Positions 1-11,100 of a stretch of 64,000 nt of DNA are shown here, in pieces. Below the pieces are notes generated by a model that did no database searches, was not told the DNA's origin, and worked only from the letters and a program-made list of their open reading frames with translations. A program made the position numbers and the translations under genes. How positions within the stretch are numbered: the first letter of the stretch is position 1; each line of letters begins with the position of its first letter. Source of the stretch: Leptospira sp. B5-022 (GTDB taxonomy: Bacteria > Spirochaetota > Leptospiria > Leptospirales > Leptospiraceae); contig NZ_ANIJ01000006.1 of the NCBI RefSeq assembly GCF_000347035.1, forward strand, positions 1 through 64,000. Direction: 5' to 3'.

Positions 1-331
1 GAGTGTAACTTAGTCTTGATGTTAGATGTCTACATTGAGGACATCTAATTAGATCTGTTCTTGTTGAGATTTCTTTATCTAAGATTCTGCCGTTACATTC
101 AGGAGTAGGGCAGTGCTTTGGGTAGAAGTCATTGAGTATCTTCTTGGTTATCTCTGTGAAGTAGACAGTGTTGAGTGCTGGGTTGTAGTGTTTAGGGAGG
201 GGAGTTCGGAAGAGATTTCTATTTTCTGTTTTTCTAATGAATGGAGCGGTTCTGGATTGGAGGAAAGGTGGTCCTCGGTTCGGATTACGTGTGTTAAATA
301 GGTAGTAATTTATCATTGACAATCCGCACAT
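1..331 (-). CDS. IS1595-family (ISXO2-like) transposase, N-terminal part, cut by window edge
   Basis: On the minus strand an open frame starts at 331 with [12 protein letters not shown], the same N-terminus as the complete transposase next door, and runs off the left edge. It reads through a zinc-ribbon pattern (CPTPEC, then CPQC after about 19 residues) followed by TSRLSYT, which parallels CPTC...CEVC...SRLSYT in the neighbour. The first 80 residues differ from the neighbour except at the extreme N-terminus, so this is a diverged relative rather than an exact duplicate. Its start codon lies inside the 3' end of the neighbouring transposase, in another frame. The catalytic domain would lie outside the window, so activity cannot be judged. 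Confidence 0.75.
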   Translation of the reverse strand, partial: MCGLSMINYYLFNTRNPNRGPPFLQSRTAPFIRKTENRNLFRTPLPKHYNPALNTVYFTEITKKILNDFYPKHCPTPECNGRILDKEISTRTDLIRCPQCRHLTSRLSYT

Positions 332-1619
332 TTTGTGATTTAGCTAAGTGAAAAACGAAATTAGTAGCTTCGCTCTTACTAATTTCGTTTTTCAGGGTTG
401 GAACGAAATTTTTTGCCTTCTCGGTTCTCTCCGATTCGGGACCATCATAGACCTCAACAATTCCAAGCTTCTCCCTTCCTCTCTTAGCTAACGCATCTAC
501 TCCAAATACTTTCAGGTTCTTGAAGAAACAATACTCATTGAGATAGAGCTGGGAGAACTCTGGCTTTATATATCCGTAAGAAGAGAATGCTTGTTTGATT
601 ACTCTATGGTTTCCTTCTGCGTATTGGATGTGAACTCCGTCCTTACTCCAGCGATTCCTTGCCCAGCGATATCTTTTGTCTTTTGAATGCGCACTGTGAT
701 TTACCATTCTATGGTTTTTATATACGGAATTTAACCATGGATATCCGCTATCTGTGAATATTGGTGTGGTACTTGGTATATTCTTTAGGAATAGAGGACC
801 TAAGGTATTCATCTTTTGATCCGGCACAGAATCGAGTATTAATGCTCCATTGCTTGCGGCGATCGTATGCACCATTGTTCCTATCTGTTTTCCACCGAGT
901 TTATCGCTCATATATATGGAAGCTGTACAACCCCCGTGTTTATGCCTTTTACGGCCTTTATTCGCTCTTTGGGATGCAGAGTAGAGGACCATTGTATCTG
1001 CGTTTGTTAGGGTCTTTCCTTTGAGGGCTTTCTGGAGTATCTTCTTTGGATTTCTTTTATCCGCGATTTCGGTTGGTATGGGATTCGATTGTATACGGCT
1101 CTGAGTTTGTTTGGACTCAGTATCCTTTTCTGGAAGACGGAAGTCTTTATATTCTTCTTCTAACTGTGAGAAGATTAGATCTCTAAATGATTCTTTCTGC
1201 TCACTTGCAAACAACTGAATTCTGCGTTTTAGTAGAAGAGCAGATTTATTAGAAATTCCAATTGATCTAACTATCTCAGCTGCTGTTAAAACCTTTGGGC
1301 TTCTTTTATATGATTCATCTAATACATATCCGAATACCCAGAGAGGTAATTTGAAATGGTGCAGGGGAGTATATGAAAGTCTTGATGCTTGGTAATGACA
1401 GACTTCGCAGCGGATTAAGTAATCTCTTGTGCTGATCTTCTTCTTTAATTGGATCTTACATGTTGGGCAAAATTTCGGGTAAAATGTATCTAAGAAGTAT
1501 TCAGTTATTTTTTCATAATGTTTAGTTCCAATTGGGGAAGTTGGAGGGTCTTTTATACTTGCGTTGTGCGGATTAGCAGCTGAGAATAGGTAGTAATTTA
1601 TCATTGACAATCCGCACAT
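294..1619 (-). CDS. IS1595-family (ISXO2-like) transposase
   Basis: A full-length 441-residue transposase of the IS1595 type. The N-terminus has a zinc ribbon (CPTC...CEVC, about residues 51-76) followed by the typical [13 protein letters not shown] segment. A middle helix-turn-helix-like region ([22 protein letters not shown]) precedes the DDE-type catalytic domain, with [22 protein letters not shown] and a terminal block around [11 protein letters not shown]...[12 protein letters not shown] see no in-frame stop. Its last codons overlap the start of another transposase to the left in a different frame, and its own start overlaps the tail of a truncated copy to the right. I did not find obvious terminal inverted repeats, so the element ends are undefined. 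Confidence 0.85.
   Translation of the reverse strand: MCGLSMINYYLFSAANPHNASIKDPPTSPIGTKHYEKITEYFLDTFYPKFCPTCKIQLKKKISTRDYLIRCEVCHYQASRLSYTPLHHFKLPLWVFGYVLDESYKRSPKVLTAAEIVRSIGISNKSALLLKRRIQLFASEQKESFRDLIFSQLEEEYKDFRLPEKDTESKQTQSRIQSNPIPTEIADKRNPKKILQKALKGKTLTNADTMVLYSASQRANKGRKRHKHGGCTASIYMSDKLGGKQIGTMVHTIAASNGALILDSVPDQKMNTLGPLFLKNIPSTTPIFTDSGYPWLNSVYKNHRMVNHSAHSKDKRYRWARNRWSKDGVHIQYAEGNHRVIKQAFSSYGYIKPEFSQLYLNEYCFFKNLKVFGVDALAKRGREKLGIVEVYDGPESERTEKAKNFVPTLKNEISKSEATNFVFHLAKSQNVRIVNDKLLPI
350..393. repeat. Perfect 17-bp stem-loop inside transposase 3' end (copy 1)
   Basis: Arms GAAAAACGAAATTAGTA and TACTAATTTCGTTTTTC are exact reverse complements around a 10-nt loop. The hairpin lies within codons of the upstream transposase and about 20 bp upstream of the next transposase start codon at 331. 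An identical copy is at 1638-1681. Confidence 0.85.
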
Positions 1620-1856
1620 TTTGTGATTTAGCTAAGTGAAAAACGAAATTAGTAGCTTCGCTCTTACTAATTTCGTTTTTCAGGGTTGGATCAAAATTTT
1701 TTGCCTTCTCGGTTCTCTCCGATTCGAGAACATCATTTACCTCCGAGATCCCAATCTTCTCCCTTCCTCTCTTTGCTAACGCATCTACTCCAAATACTTT
1801 CAGGTTCTTGAAGAAACAATACTCATTCAGATAGAGCTGTGAGAATTCCGGCTTTC
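1573..1856 (-). pseudogene. C-terminal fragment of a second IS1595-like transposase
   Basis: This minus-strand frame encodes the last ~90 residues of the transposase ([17 protein letters not shown] onward), with substitutions relative to the complete copy at 294-1619. Homology stops abruptly near 1856, where unrelated sequence begins. The nucleotide match to 297-570 starts at 1585; its first ~100 bp are identical and the rest is roughly 90 percent by eye. The zinc ribbon and most of the catalytic core are missing, so it is a dead remnant. It sits in the same head-to-tail orientation as its neighbours, at a period of 1288 bp. Confidence 0.85.
1638..1681. repeat. Perfect 17-bp stem-loop inside transposase 3' end (copy 2)
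   Basis: Same 17-bp arms and 10-nt loop as at 350-393, exactly 1288 bp away, again just upstream of a transposase start codon (1619). Confidence 0.85.
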
Positions 1857-2212
1857 TTGTATATTCTTGCTTTGGTTGGTATCGGATTGGGGTTAATTTC
1901 TTTGGTAGATGATACAACTTTGGGAATCGGGAGCCAACATGACATTGGTTCTGGCACTGGGATTCTTATTTTTACACCCTGCTCCTTGAGGCGTTGTAGT
2001 AATGGCGGCAGACGAAAGTAAGAACAGGACGGCTGGAGTAACACAATCCGGAGCTGTGAATGTAAAATGACCTAAGAACTTTATGGTGAAATAAATAGAG
2101 GTGATTCTCTTACAAGCTGATTTGTTGGAAAGAGAAGTATGATCGGACTGCGTTTTGTTACACATCAGTTGAGTAGGTTACGACAATGACAGCTGCATTT
2201 GCATTGATATAA
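1857..2212. other. Decayed region, no confident gene
   Basis: Both strands carry only short frames here. On the plus strand, a hydrophobic stretch (LYILALVGIGLGLISLVDD) and another frame reading MTLVLALGFLFLHPAP then, after a stop, GVVVMAADESKN suggest one or more decayed membrane-protein genes, but no family can be named. The junction at 1856 is the edge of the transposase fragment. Confidence 0.4.
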
Positions 2213-2440
2213 ATGCCTTGGTTAGCGCCTTCGCTAAGTAATGTGTTTCCAATTACTCCAACTCAATTTGGTATTGTGAAAGGAATAGAATATTTCGGAT
2301 ATATAGGAATATTATATGATTTAAGGACTGAGAATTGGGGCAGCGCTGCGGCAGGTATAATTGGTTTACAATTTCCCGGCGTAATTCTAATTTATTCAGT
2401 AGCTGATAAAGCACACGATGCTTGTGTCGGTAGTTTATAA
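2213..2440 (+). CDS. Small hydrophobic protein or C-terminal gene fragment
   Basis: A 75-residue frame with two hydrophobic segments (about residues 21-36 and 47-64), ending in DACVGSL. No clear ribosome binding site precedes the ATG, and the upstream 350 bp looks decayed, so this may be the surviving tail of a larger membrane protein. It ends one base before the next start codon, which suggests it once formed an operon with the two lipoprotein genes that follow. Family not recognised. Confidence 0.4.
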   Translation: MPWLAPSLSNVFPITPTQFGIVKGIEYFGYIGILYDLRTENWGSAAAGIIGLQFPGVILIYSVADKAHDACVGSL

Positions 2441-2441
2441 T

Positions 2442-3140
2442 ATGCGATCTTTGTATTATAAGATATTAATAGTAATTCTTTTTCTTCAAAGTTGCATTGG
2501 GATGCGTTATGGCTTTGAAACCTATTATCGACATAAAGATATTGAAAATTTCCAAAATACTTACATCAAATTTGGCTTTATGCCGAAGGTAATAAACGAA
2601 AATCGTCTCAATGATGACTTATTTACATATCACTTATTTGTCTTTTTTGGAGATACAAATCCATTATTAGCTTTTCCTTCAGCTGTTAACCCAAACGAGG
2701 GTTATTGGAGCGCTTATTATCAAAAACCTGAAGAGTTACCATATTTGATTAGGTCCGATATACGTTTTGTGTTTTTAGAAGGTTGTGAATATAGAATGCC
2801 GACAAATGCAGGTAAAACTTTCTATCGGTTTGCATTTGGTAGCGCAAGAACGGAATTTTCTGGAAAATTGGAAAAGGAAATCGACCTTCCGCCAAATCAT
2901 TCTATTCGCTTAAGCTTTAAGGAAAAAGCGATTCCAAATCCCGAAGGCAAGACCTTTTCGGAAAGGCTTGAGAATTCAAGAAGTGACTATGATAGGTACG
3001 AGATTAACTATACAATAGAGCAGAATCCAAGTCTTGATCCGTTCATACTTTTTGATGTTAAAGGAAAATTAATTCGTAGTTTCGAAACAATTTATCAATA
3101 TGGAGAACAAACCGGAAACACATGTGGAGGTAGTTTGTAA
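2442..3140 (+). CDS. Putative lipoprotein, function unknown
   Basis: The likely start is the ATG at 2442 (MRSLYYKILIVIL), not an upstream in-frame ATG at 2418, because it gives a normal signal peptide ending in a lipobox FLQSC. The mature part (~215 residues) is soluble, rich in aromatic and charged residues, and ends TCGGSL. Its stop codon overlaps the next start (TAATG), so it is translationally coupled to a second lipoprotein. No family is recognised. The pairing with another lipoprotein beside an Rhs locus makes a surface or periplasmic accessory role possible but unproven. Confidence 0.7.
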   Translation: MRSLYYKILIVILFLQSCIGMRYGFETYYRHKDIENFQNTYIKFGFMPKVINENRLNDDLFTYHLFVFFGDTNPLLAFPSAVNPNEGYWSAYYQKPEELPYLIRSDIRFVFLEGCEYRMPTNAGKTFYRFAFGSARTEFSGKLEKEIDLPPNHSIRLSFKEKAIPNPEGKTFSERLENSRSDYDRYEINYTIEQNPSLDPFILFDVKGKLIRSFETIYQYGEQTGNTCGGSL

Positions 3141-3718
3141 TGAAAAGTAAAATAACATTACTCATTTTACTTATATTTTCAAACTGCTACGGGAATATAT
3201 TTTATTGGAGGCGCCTACCTTATTATCCTATTCAAAACTCAGAAGGAAACTATCTGAAAATATATTTACCGTCAGAACTTAAGAATTCAAGAGAGAGAAT
3301 GCAGGTAGAAAGTTATTTGATTTATATTTTTCAAGAAGAAAAAGACAATGTCCTTAAAAGAAGGTTATTGATTAATAATGATCGAAAATTAGGATTTAAT
3401 ACTTTATGGACTGGTTTGAAGCAATTTCATTTTAAAACAGACTGCCAATTAATTTTGCCAATTTCGAAAGGAGAATATACATACGAAATCAAAGCAAATA
3501 AATATCCAGATGGTTTCTTTTCGAATCTTCTAATAACTCAAAATTTAGAGGAAAATCAATCTATCGTTTTATCGTTTTATATAATAGAACCTCCCTATTC
3601 GAAACCTAACGGGATATCGGAAGAGTTGGCAAATAGAATTCATAATAGAGTCGAGCTGAAATATGCAGTGGAGGCTACTTCGAACGAAGACAAATTTCAT
3701 GATTGTCCGTATGAATAA
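3140..3718 (+). CDS. Putative lipoprotein, function unknown
   Basis: A signal peptide (MKSKITLLILLIFSNC) with lipobox FSNC is followed by ~175 residues with no recognisable domain. It shares general layout with its overlapping upstream neighbour: a short lipobox, an extended beta-like middle, and a Cys close to the end (HDCPYE). The start overlaps the upstream stop by one base. The last 22 bp overlap the tail of a convergent minus-strand gene (3697-3957). Confidence 0.7.
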   Translation: MKSKITLLILLIFSNCYGNIFYWRRLPYYPIQNSEGNYLKIYLPSELKNSRERMQVESYLIYIFQEEKDNVLKRRLLINNDRKLGFNTLWTGLKQFHFKTDCQLILPISKGEYTYEIKANKYPDGFFSNLLITQNLEENQSIVLSFYIIEPPYSKPNGISEELANRIHNRVELKYAVEATSNEDKFHDCPYE

Positions 3719-3996
3719 TTGGAAAGATCATTTATACAGTCATCGACTTCTGATTTTTTGTAATACTTTTTAACATCGATGCCTGCAATTACAGAAGAAA
3801 AGATTGCGGTTATTGAGATCTGAGGTTGGCCGATAAGTATTGTTGAATTTACTAAGTCGGTCATGATCGCTGCATCTGCTAACTTAGCGGCAACTTCGTC
3901 GCCTTTAATCCGATCATAAGATAAACCTAACGTATCCAAAGCGATACAATTTGACACTGCAAAGAAATAAGCAAAATGAATTTTGGCAAATTTTCC
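3697..3996 (-). pseudogene. Small lipoprotein with lost start codon
   Basis: The frame beginning with GTG at 3957 encodes SNCIALDTLGLSYDRIKGDEVAAKL..., 86 residues. Reading upstream in frame to 3996 adds a hydrophobic run (HFAYFFAV) so that the sequence becomes a lipobox AVSNC, but no ATG, GTG or TTG starts that extension; a stop (TAA) precedes it. I infer a lipoprotein gene whose start has been lost or frameshifted. The DRIKGDEVAAKLADAA motif recalls small Leptospira lipoproteins often annotated as TIGR04452; I cannot confirm that family without a search. Convergent with the lipoprotein at 3140-3718. Confidence 0.5.
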
Positions 3997-4278
3997 TTAA
4001 TCATACGACTCCAATTTTTACCAATTAAATGAAATGACTATCATTTTTCAAATATTTAATTTACTAATTTAGTACAAACAAAAGGCTTGGGAATTTATTT
4101 CCTTTACATATAGTTAGATGCATTTTACTAAAGATTCTTTGTTTTTGGGAATTTATCTTGATAAACGTGATGCATAGAGATATGCAGACTAGCTCCATTG
4201 TATTTACCGTTTGAAATATCAGTTAATAATCTCCCTGGATTCAAATTCTTGCCCCAATGATGAGAAACGAAATGGATG

Positions 4279-4345
4279 TGGTTTCCTTCTGCGTATTGGA
4301 TGTGAACTCCGTCCTTACTCCATCTACTCCTGGCCCAACGATACC
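4279..4345 (-). mobile_element. Short IS1595-like transposase fragment
   Basis: About 67 bp nearly identical to 606-672 of the complete transposase, coding on the minus strand for [16 protein letters not shown] with the preceding YRWAR. Sequence on both sides is unrelated. It is an isolated internal scrap, showing that the element family has been active and rearranged across this region. Confidence 0.75.
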
Positions 4346-4380
4346 TTCCTTCATTTGCTGAAAATGTAAAATCTTCTGAA

Positions 4381-4902
4381 ATGCAACCGAAAGGTAGTCA
4401 GGATGATTCAATTCGAGATAATGAAATGTCTTCCTCGATAAATCGAAACGGCTTTCAGATTACGGAACAAATAGGCTTGGGTTGGGAAAGTCTACCTTTG
4501 ATTCAGGAAAATTACGAGGCAATGGAAGAGATTCGAAAATTATCAGAATTAGGTTTTAGTGGACAACAAGTGTTGGAAGCAATGAACTCACAGCCTGTCA
4601 TTCCCAAAGCCCAAAAACGTCAAGAGGCTCGTTATAATTTGAATGGTCGTGTTAAAGCGGAAGTTGATAGAATTCTGAATTCAAAGTCTCTTTCTGCAAA
4701 CGGTTATGAATTGGATAGAAGTCGTCGCGGTAAGACAAATTACATGATTCTAAAATCTTCGATCGATATGCGGATCAATAATTTTATAAACCGGAAAGCG
4801 AATGAGCGGAGCGAGTTGTCTCAAAAGGACTTAGATTTGATCGATGAGAATTTCGAGGAATTAGTGGGATCAGTTTTAGAGAGAGTTTTGTCGGCGGCTT
4901 GA
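4381..4902 (+). CDS. Hypothetical protein, possibly 5'-truncated
   Basis: A 173-residue soluble, charged, mostly helical protein without signal peptide or known motif. Its frame stays open upstream of the ATG as far as the transposase scrap that ends at ~4345, so the original N-terminus may have been removed by that insertion. A later ATG (MSSSINRNG, 4426) is another possible start. It sits 290 bp upstream of the large Rhs protein, in the same direction. No function is assigned. Confidence 0.55.
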   Translation: MQPKGSQDDSIRDNEMSSSINRNGFQITEQIGLGWESLPLIQENYEAMEEIRKLSELGFSGQQVLEAMNSQPVIPKAQKRQEARYNLNGRVKAEVDRILNSKSLSANGYELDRSRRGKTNYMILKSSIDMRINNFINRKANERSELSQKDLDLIDENFEELVGSVLERVLSAA

Positions 4903-5191
4903 GCAATTCTTGCAAACCGATTAATGATTTCTGTTTCGGTCGTATTATACAAATAGGATATTGAAGAAATTTGAACCTAAATAATTTTTCTTTATTCTTT
5001 ATCCATATAGACCATGTTCTATAATCATAAATGAACTGAAGTTAGCGACTTGTTACGCAACTGTAATATCGAATAACGTTAATTTTCTCTTTTTTCTTTG
5101 AATTCCATTGACTCAGTTTTGCAGTATTTTTCCTATATATATTGTAAAAAGACTCCGGAATTCATAGTTCCGCATTTTTTTAGAGAGGAAT

Positions 5192-8100
5192 ATGAAAGAA
5201 AAATTAAGAAAAGCCATAACTTTAGTTTTCCTACCTGCACTCTTATTAATCATTTTTAGCGGATTTTCCATTAAATCGTTTTTCTTAAACCTTACAGGCT
5301 CTTTAGTTCCTCAACCTTTGCCTAAACTTTCTGCAAGTCCAAGTGGAACATTGACTTCAAATGTAGAAATTGTAATTCCTCCTGGAACAAAAGGAATCGT
5401 TCCGAATTTATCGCTCACATATTCTTCCGGAGGAAAAAACGGGATTTTGGGAATGGGCTGGGATCTTTCCGGAATCCATTCAATCTCACGAGATCCCAGC
5501 TTCGGAATTAATTTCGATGCAAACGATAGATTCCTATCAGATCAAGTCGGTCCTCTAACGGATATTTCGGGTAACAAAACCAAGTATCATAGCCGCAAGG
5601 AATCCTTTGTTCGTTTTGTTCCAAGTGGAGTTTGTGGAAGTGGACCTTGTTCATGGACAGCAACAGATAAGGACGGAATTCTTTATAGCTATGGAAAAAC
5701 AAACGATTCCAGGATAGAAGCTCTTGGAAAAAATGGAGCAGTCCGAACCTGGGCTTTAAATCAAGTTAGAGATCCATTCGGAAACGGTTATGATATCACG
5801 TATATAGAAGATTCAGTTACCGGTGAATATTATCCGAATGAAATCAAATACCAGAACCGTAGTATAAAATTCGAATATTCGGACTCACGCACTGATACAT
5901 CTCCTTCCTACGTTTTCGGATCTTTCGTAAAAACGACAAAAAAGTTGGAAGAAATCGAAATCTATGCGGACGGAAACTTACTTCGGAATTATGAATTTGA
6001 ATATTCAAGCGGTCCTACTACCGGGAGACAAATTTTAACTTCTCTAAAAAGAAGTGAATCAAATATTTTTGGATCAGAAAGTTACGCGGATTTAGAGTTC
6101 AACTACGGAAGTGACGGTTTCTTAGTTCAGCCTTTAGTCGATACGAATCTCAATACTCCTACTTCATCGATTAATTTATTCGTTCCAAGCGCGTTACTGA
6201 TGTATGCAAACTTTTATTTCGGAAATCCTTTGCCTACCCAGCCTACTGCAACGGAGAAAAGAATAGCGACTTACCTCCAATATGCAATGAAATATCCCGT
6301 TCCGGATCGTGATGCTTGCAATAACGGAGCATCCGCTTGTCTTTGTGCAGCTTATGCGCCTTGTTGGGGAGGTAATCCGAACTTCTTTGCAATACTTGCT
6401 AGCCTCTGTTTGGATTATAATAATTGGGGCGGTCCGAATTATTGTGCCTCCGGAATTACATCGGGCCTTACCTACTGGACTCCTATGGACCTAGATGGGA
6501 ACGGTATTCTTGACTTCGCAAGCATAGTAGGTTCCGAGAGTTCGAATAGTATTCGTTTGAGAGCCTGGAAGGTTCAAAATGGAACTGTGGATCCGAATGG
6601 AAGTTATTTGAGTCCTGTCCTTCCTCTCCATTATAATACCTTCTTTCAAACGGTAGATTTGGATGGGGATGGAAGAACTGATTTTGCCTATGAGAGTGCT
6701 GGAAAGTTAAATGTAATATATTCCCAGTCGAATAGTTTCAGTAACCCAGTTAGTTTTTCGAATGTGTCCATACCCGTTGCAAGCCAGAACATGCAGGCTT
6801 TTCGTCCGTATTCCTATTATTATGAATATTCCAGTTTAAATCCAAAGAGAATGATCGCCGACAAGGCCCAGGTTGATTGGTTCGCCGACATGAACTCAGA
6901 CAATCTTGCGGATTTTATTCATTTCGACGGAACAAAATTTAATATCTACCTGAACCAAAAGGGGAGTCTTTCTAACGCGATACAAATTACCGGAACTTCT
7001 AATTATTTTATAAATGAGTTCATAGATTTGGATTCGGACGGAAAGGCCGAACATGTACGCTTAGTACAGTATAGTCAAAATCCTCAATACACTACAGTTA
7101 GTAACCAATTGCAGGCTGCAAACGAGCAAGCTGAAACGATTACGAACGATTTTCATACAAAAGAAGATATTTTAAATTCCATTCTTGCTAACGGGGCAAA
7201 TAGCGTATCCAATTCGGATTTTAATTCTTTGATCGATTATTATTTGAAAGGCTGCGGTTATTACATTGCAAATTCAGGTTCGGGAGGGGTTGTCGTTCCA
7301 GTCCCGAATAGTTTAGGGGTGAATGTTGACTGTATACAAACCGATCCGAATTATATAGACATCACTCAATTACAAGCAGCAAAGACTGGAACACCGATCC
7401 CGAATCTAAATACACTAGTAAACGACTTGCAATTGGTTTTTGCGAATACGATCGGTCCAGTAAATACTACGATCACTAGTCTACAGAATCAACTGAATAC
7501 ATTAAATGCAAGTACGAATGGAACGATACGATTTAGATTGGATGTTACTACTTTTAATCTTTCTTCTCAAACATCTACCGTAGTACAGTATGATTTAGGC
7601 ACGAGTGCGGACCGTTTGAGAAGTTTTTTCGGCGACGTAAACGCCGACGGTCTACCGGATTTTATAACTTTGGTGGGTAACCAGATCAAAGTTTCTTTAA
7701 ACACGAATCACGGTTTTGCAGCCCAAGTTACAAGTACCTTGAATGCAAGCAATGTTTCTAAAACCAGCCAGTTTAATTTTTCGGACGTAAACTCGGATGG
7801 ATTAGAAGATTTAATTCTATATAATAAAGAAAATAAGAATGTAGAAAGTTATCTGTCGAACGGAGCCGGATCTTTAATTTATAATGCCAACTTCGGTTTT
7901 GGTCAGTTCGACCTAAATGAACAAACCAGTGGGGGTGTATATAAAGCTGACCAAGGTCAATTTATCATCCAAGATATGAATGGGGACGGATCGAAAGATG
8001 CATTACTCATCAAACTTTGGCAGGATAAGACTCAAGGTCATATATTGGCTAAAACTACTAATCCAAAAATCTCCGATGAAGATGATTTGATATCGGTCAC

Positions 8101-11100
8101 GAACGGAATCCAGACTACAACGGTAGGTTATACTACTAAGCAGTTACATTCTGGGGCAATCCAGGCTGGAACCGGGGACTATCCGAATATTCCGGACACA
8201 AGCAATACTCATTTGGTAACCAGTATAACAACCGATTTAGGTTCCGGAGTATCTATCGGAGAGTCGTTCGAATATAAAAATTCCAGATTCTATTTGGGGA
8301 TTCGGGAAGTTATCAGAAGTCTTGGGTTTGCTAACTTTAAAGAGAAAGACAATGGAACAGGATTTTACAAATTTACGGAATTTAATCAGACCGATTATAG
8401 ATTAGCAGGAGTCCCGACAACATTTAGCAATTATAATGCTTCCGGCAACTTGATGCAGCAGACTATTTCGAGCGGGTTTCAATTCCCGAATCCGTTTGGG
8501 ACCGAAATCGCAGTTGCTACGAATATTTCCAAAACTTCTTACCATAACGGAAATTTGGAAATATCGACAAATACAAACTACACTTTAGACCAGTACGGAT
8601 TTCCAATAAACCAAACCGAGATAGCCGGCTCTCATACGATTTCTACGGATCTTACACTTAGTCACGATCTAAATTCTTGGAGAATCGGAAGAACGACCCG
8701 GAATAAGAAATTTACGGATGGTGTTCTTGTGCAGGACCAAAAGGTTGTGTTTGCCGCAGACACAGTTCAAAGCGTAACCAAATTTTTCGGAACCTCTGCT
8801 GAACAAATTACAAATTATACTTACGATTCATTCGGAAATCCGATAACGATTACGGATGCTTCAGGAGCTACTTCAACCATCGGATATGATGCAATTATAC
8901 ATTCTTTTCCAGTCACAAAGACAAATGCCTTAGGTCATCAGGAAATAACAAATTACGACTTCAATTCCGGGTTAGAAATTTCAAAAACTGATCCAAACGG
9001 TGGATTGATTTCTAAGACTTACGATACATTCGGGAGATTGATCTCAGTAACTTATCCAGGAAATCAAAGTTGGAATGAATCTTACGAATATGCAAATACT
9101 GCCAAATTTGATTTAACAAACCTTTCCAACACACAATCGGTTACAAAAACGATCCGAGATACCACAAGCGGAATTGAGACCAAAGTTACGGAATATTCCG
9201 ATCCATTAGGAAATGTGCTAAGAACTGTTTCAGATACTGCAGTTTCCGGGATTTCATTGATAACGGATTCCTTATATAATTACCAAACAGGTTTGCTTTT
9301 CAAAAAGTCGAATCCGTATTTCAGCAATACTTCTCCATTTTGGACAGAGTATAAATACGAAGACCCGGATTTCAGGTCCACTGGAACGATTGCTAGCGAT
9401 TCAAAAGGCATCACCACAACTACGATATCCTACACCGGATTGACTACGAATACATCAGTTATCACATCCGATGCGGTCGCGAAATCCTTCAGCGAAACAA
9501 AGAACGAACTTGGACAGGTGATTTCAAAAACGGACAATGGAAAGACGATCCAAACGAATTATTCCGCTTACGGGCAACCTTCTCAAATTACAGACCCGGC
9601 CGGACTCGTTACGAGTTTTACTTACGATATTGCGGGAAGAAGGACAAGCGTAACCGATCCGAGTTCCGGAACGATCGGGTATACGTATGATGCATTAGGT
9701 CGGATAGCCAACCAAACTGATGCGAGAAATAAGACGATCACATTTTCCTACGACCCAATCGGTAGGATTCTTTCCACTCAAACAAATGGGACGGAAGCGC
9801 CTATCCAAAACGAATACGATAGCGGAAGTTTAGGAAAAGGTCGGATCACAAAAATAACGGACAACTCCGGAATTACAGAGATATCCTATAATATCCAAGG
9901 AAAACCGATCCGACAAACCAAGACAATCGACGGATACCAACTCATTACGGAAATGGAATACGATTCCTTGGGAAGAATGATTTCGGTGACGTATCCTGAC
10001 GGTTCAGTTGTTCATCAAAGTTATTCCTTAAACGGAAATCTAGAAAACGTAAGCTTAGATAGCCCGGATGGGCCAAGTGGAATAATGGTCGCTTCGTATG
10101 AAGGTCCGATCTTTGTAGATGGTAGCCCAGTGTTCAGAAGAACGACAGGTAATGGGGTCGTTACAGACCTAAAACTGGATCTTTCCAATTTCCAAACAAT
10201 ATCCCTATCTGCTAAAAAAGACGATGGAAGTATCCTACAATCTCTCTCTTACCAGTACGATGGTTCAGGGAATATCACCCAGCAAACGGACAATCAGAAT
10301 ACGAATCGGAGCCAGACATACACTTACGATTTGCATAACCGTGTTCTTTCCGCAGCCGGAAGTTACGGAACCCAAAGTTATTCTTATAGCACGGGCGGAA
10401 ACTTAACTCAAAAAGGAGATAGTAACTTTACTTACGGAGATTCCAATCACCCTCATTCTGTGACAAGTGTTGTGTCCGGTCAAAGCTCTTCTACATACAC
10501 CTATGATGCTTCTGGAAATATGATCTCTCGAAACGGTGATATACTGATCTATGATTCGTTTGGAAAATTAAAAGAATATAATTTATCAAATGGAACAAAT
10601 CTCAAATACACGTATGATTATTCCGGAAATCGAGTAAAGATAGAGAATCTAACCGCTGCTGTTACAAATTATAACATAGGCGACTATTACGAAATTGAGA
10701 AGCCTACGAGTGGGGATGAAAAACATACAATCTATATCAAAGGTTTAGGTGGAGAGATTTTAACCCAGATTACTCGCTCGAATGTAACTTTGGTAACTCG
10801 TGACGATAGTTTTACTTTGGCATCTGCATCATCCGGAACTTGGTTCGACCAAACAGGACTTTGCTCGGGTGTGGTTATCGATTGTGGTAAATTTTGGCAA
10901 AATAGGCTTCTGTATCCAATCCAGAAGTTCTTTGCTTATTCTGCATACTTTCAGAAAGGAATTCCTACAATTGCATTTAGGATAGGCTATATTCTATTTA
11001 TCATAGGATTGTTGTACATAGCTTATCCATTCTTATTGAAAGGGAATAAAATCTTAAGGCAAAGGAAAATATCGGGCCTTTCTACTCCAGTTCTCCTAAT

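Noticed and set aside
113..301. Plus-strand 62-codon frame
   Set aside because: It is antisense to a convincing transposase N-terminus with zinc-ribbon cysteines on the minus strand; no ribosome binding site.
1839..2165. Overlapping frames on both strands near the transposase edge
   Set aside because: None has a ribosome binding site or coherent family; the plus-strand hydrophobic pieces are interrupted by stops. Treated as decayed DNA.
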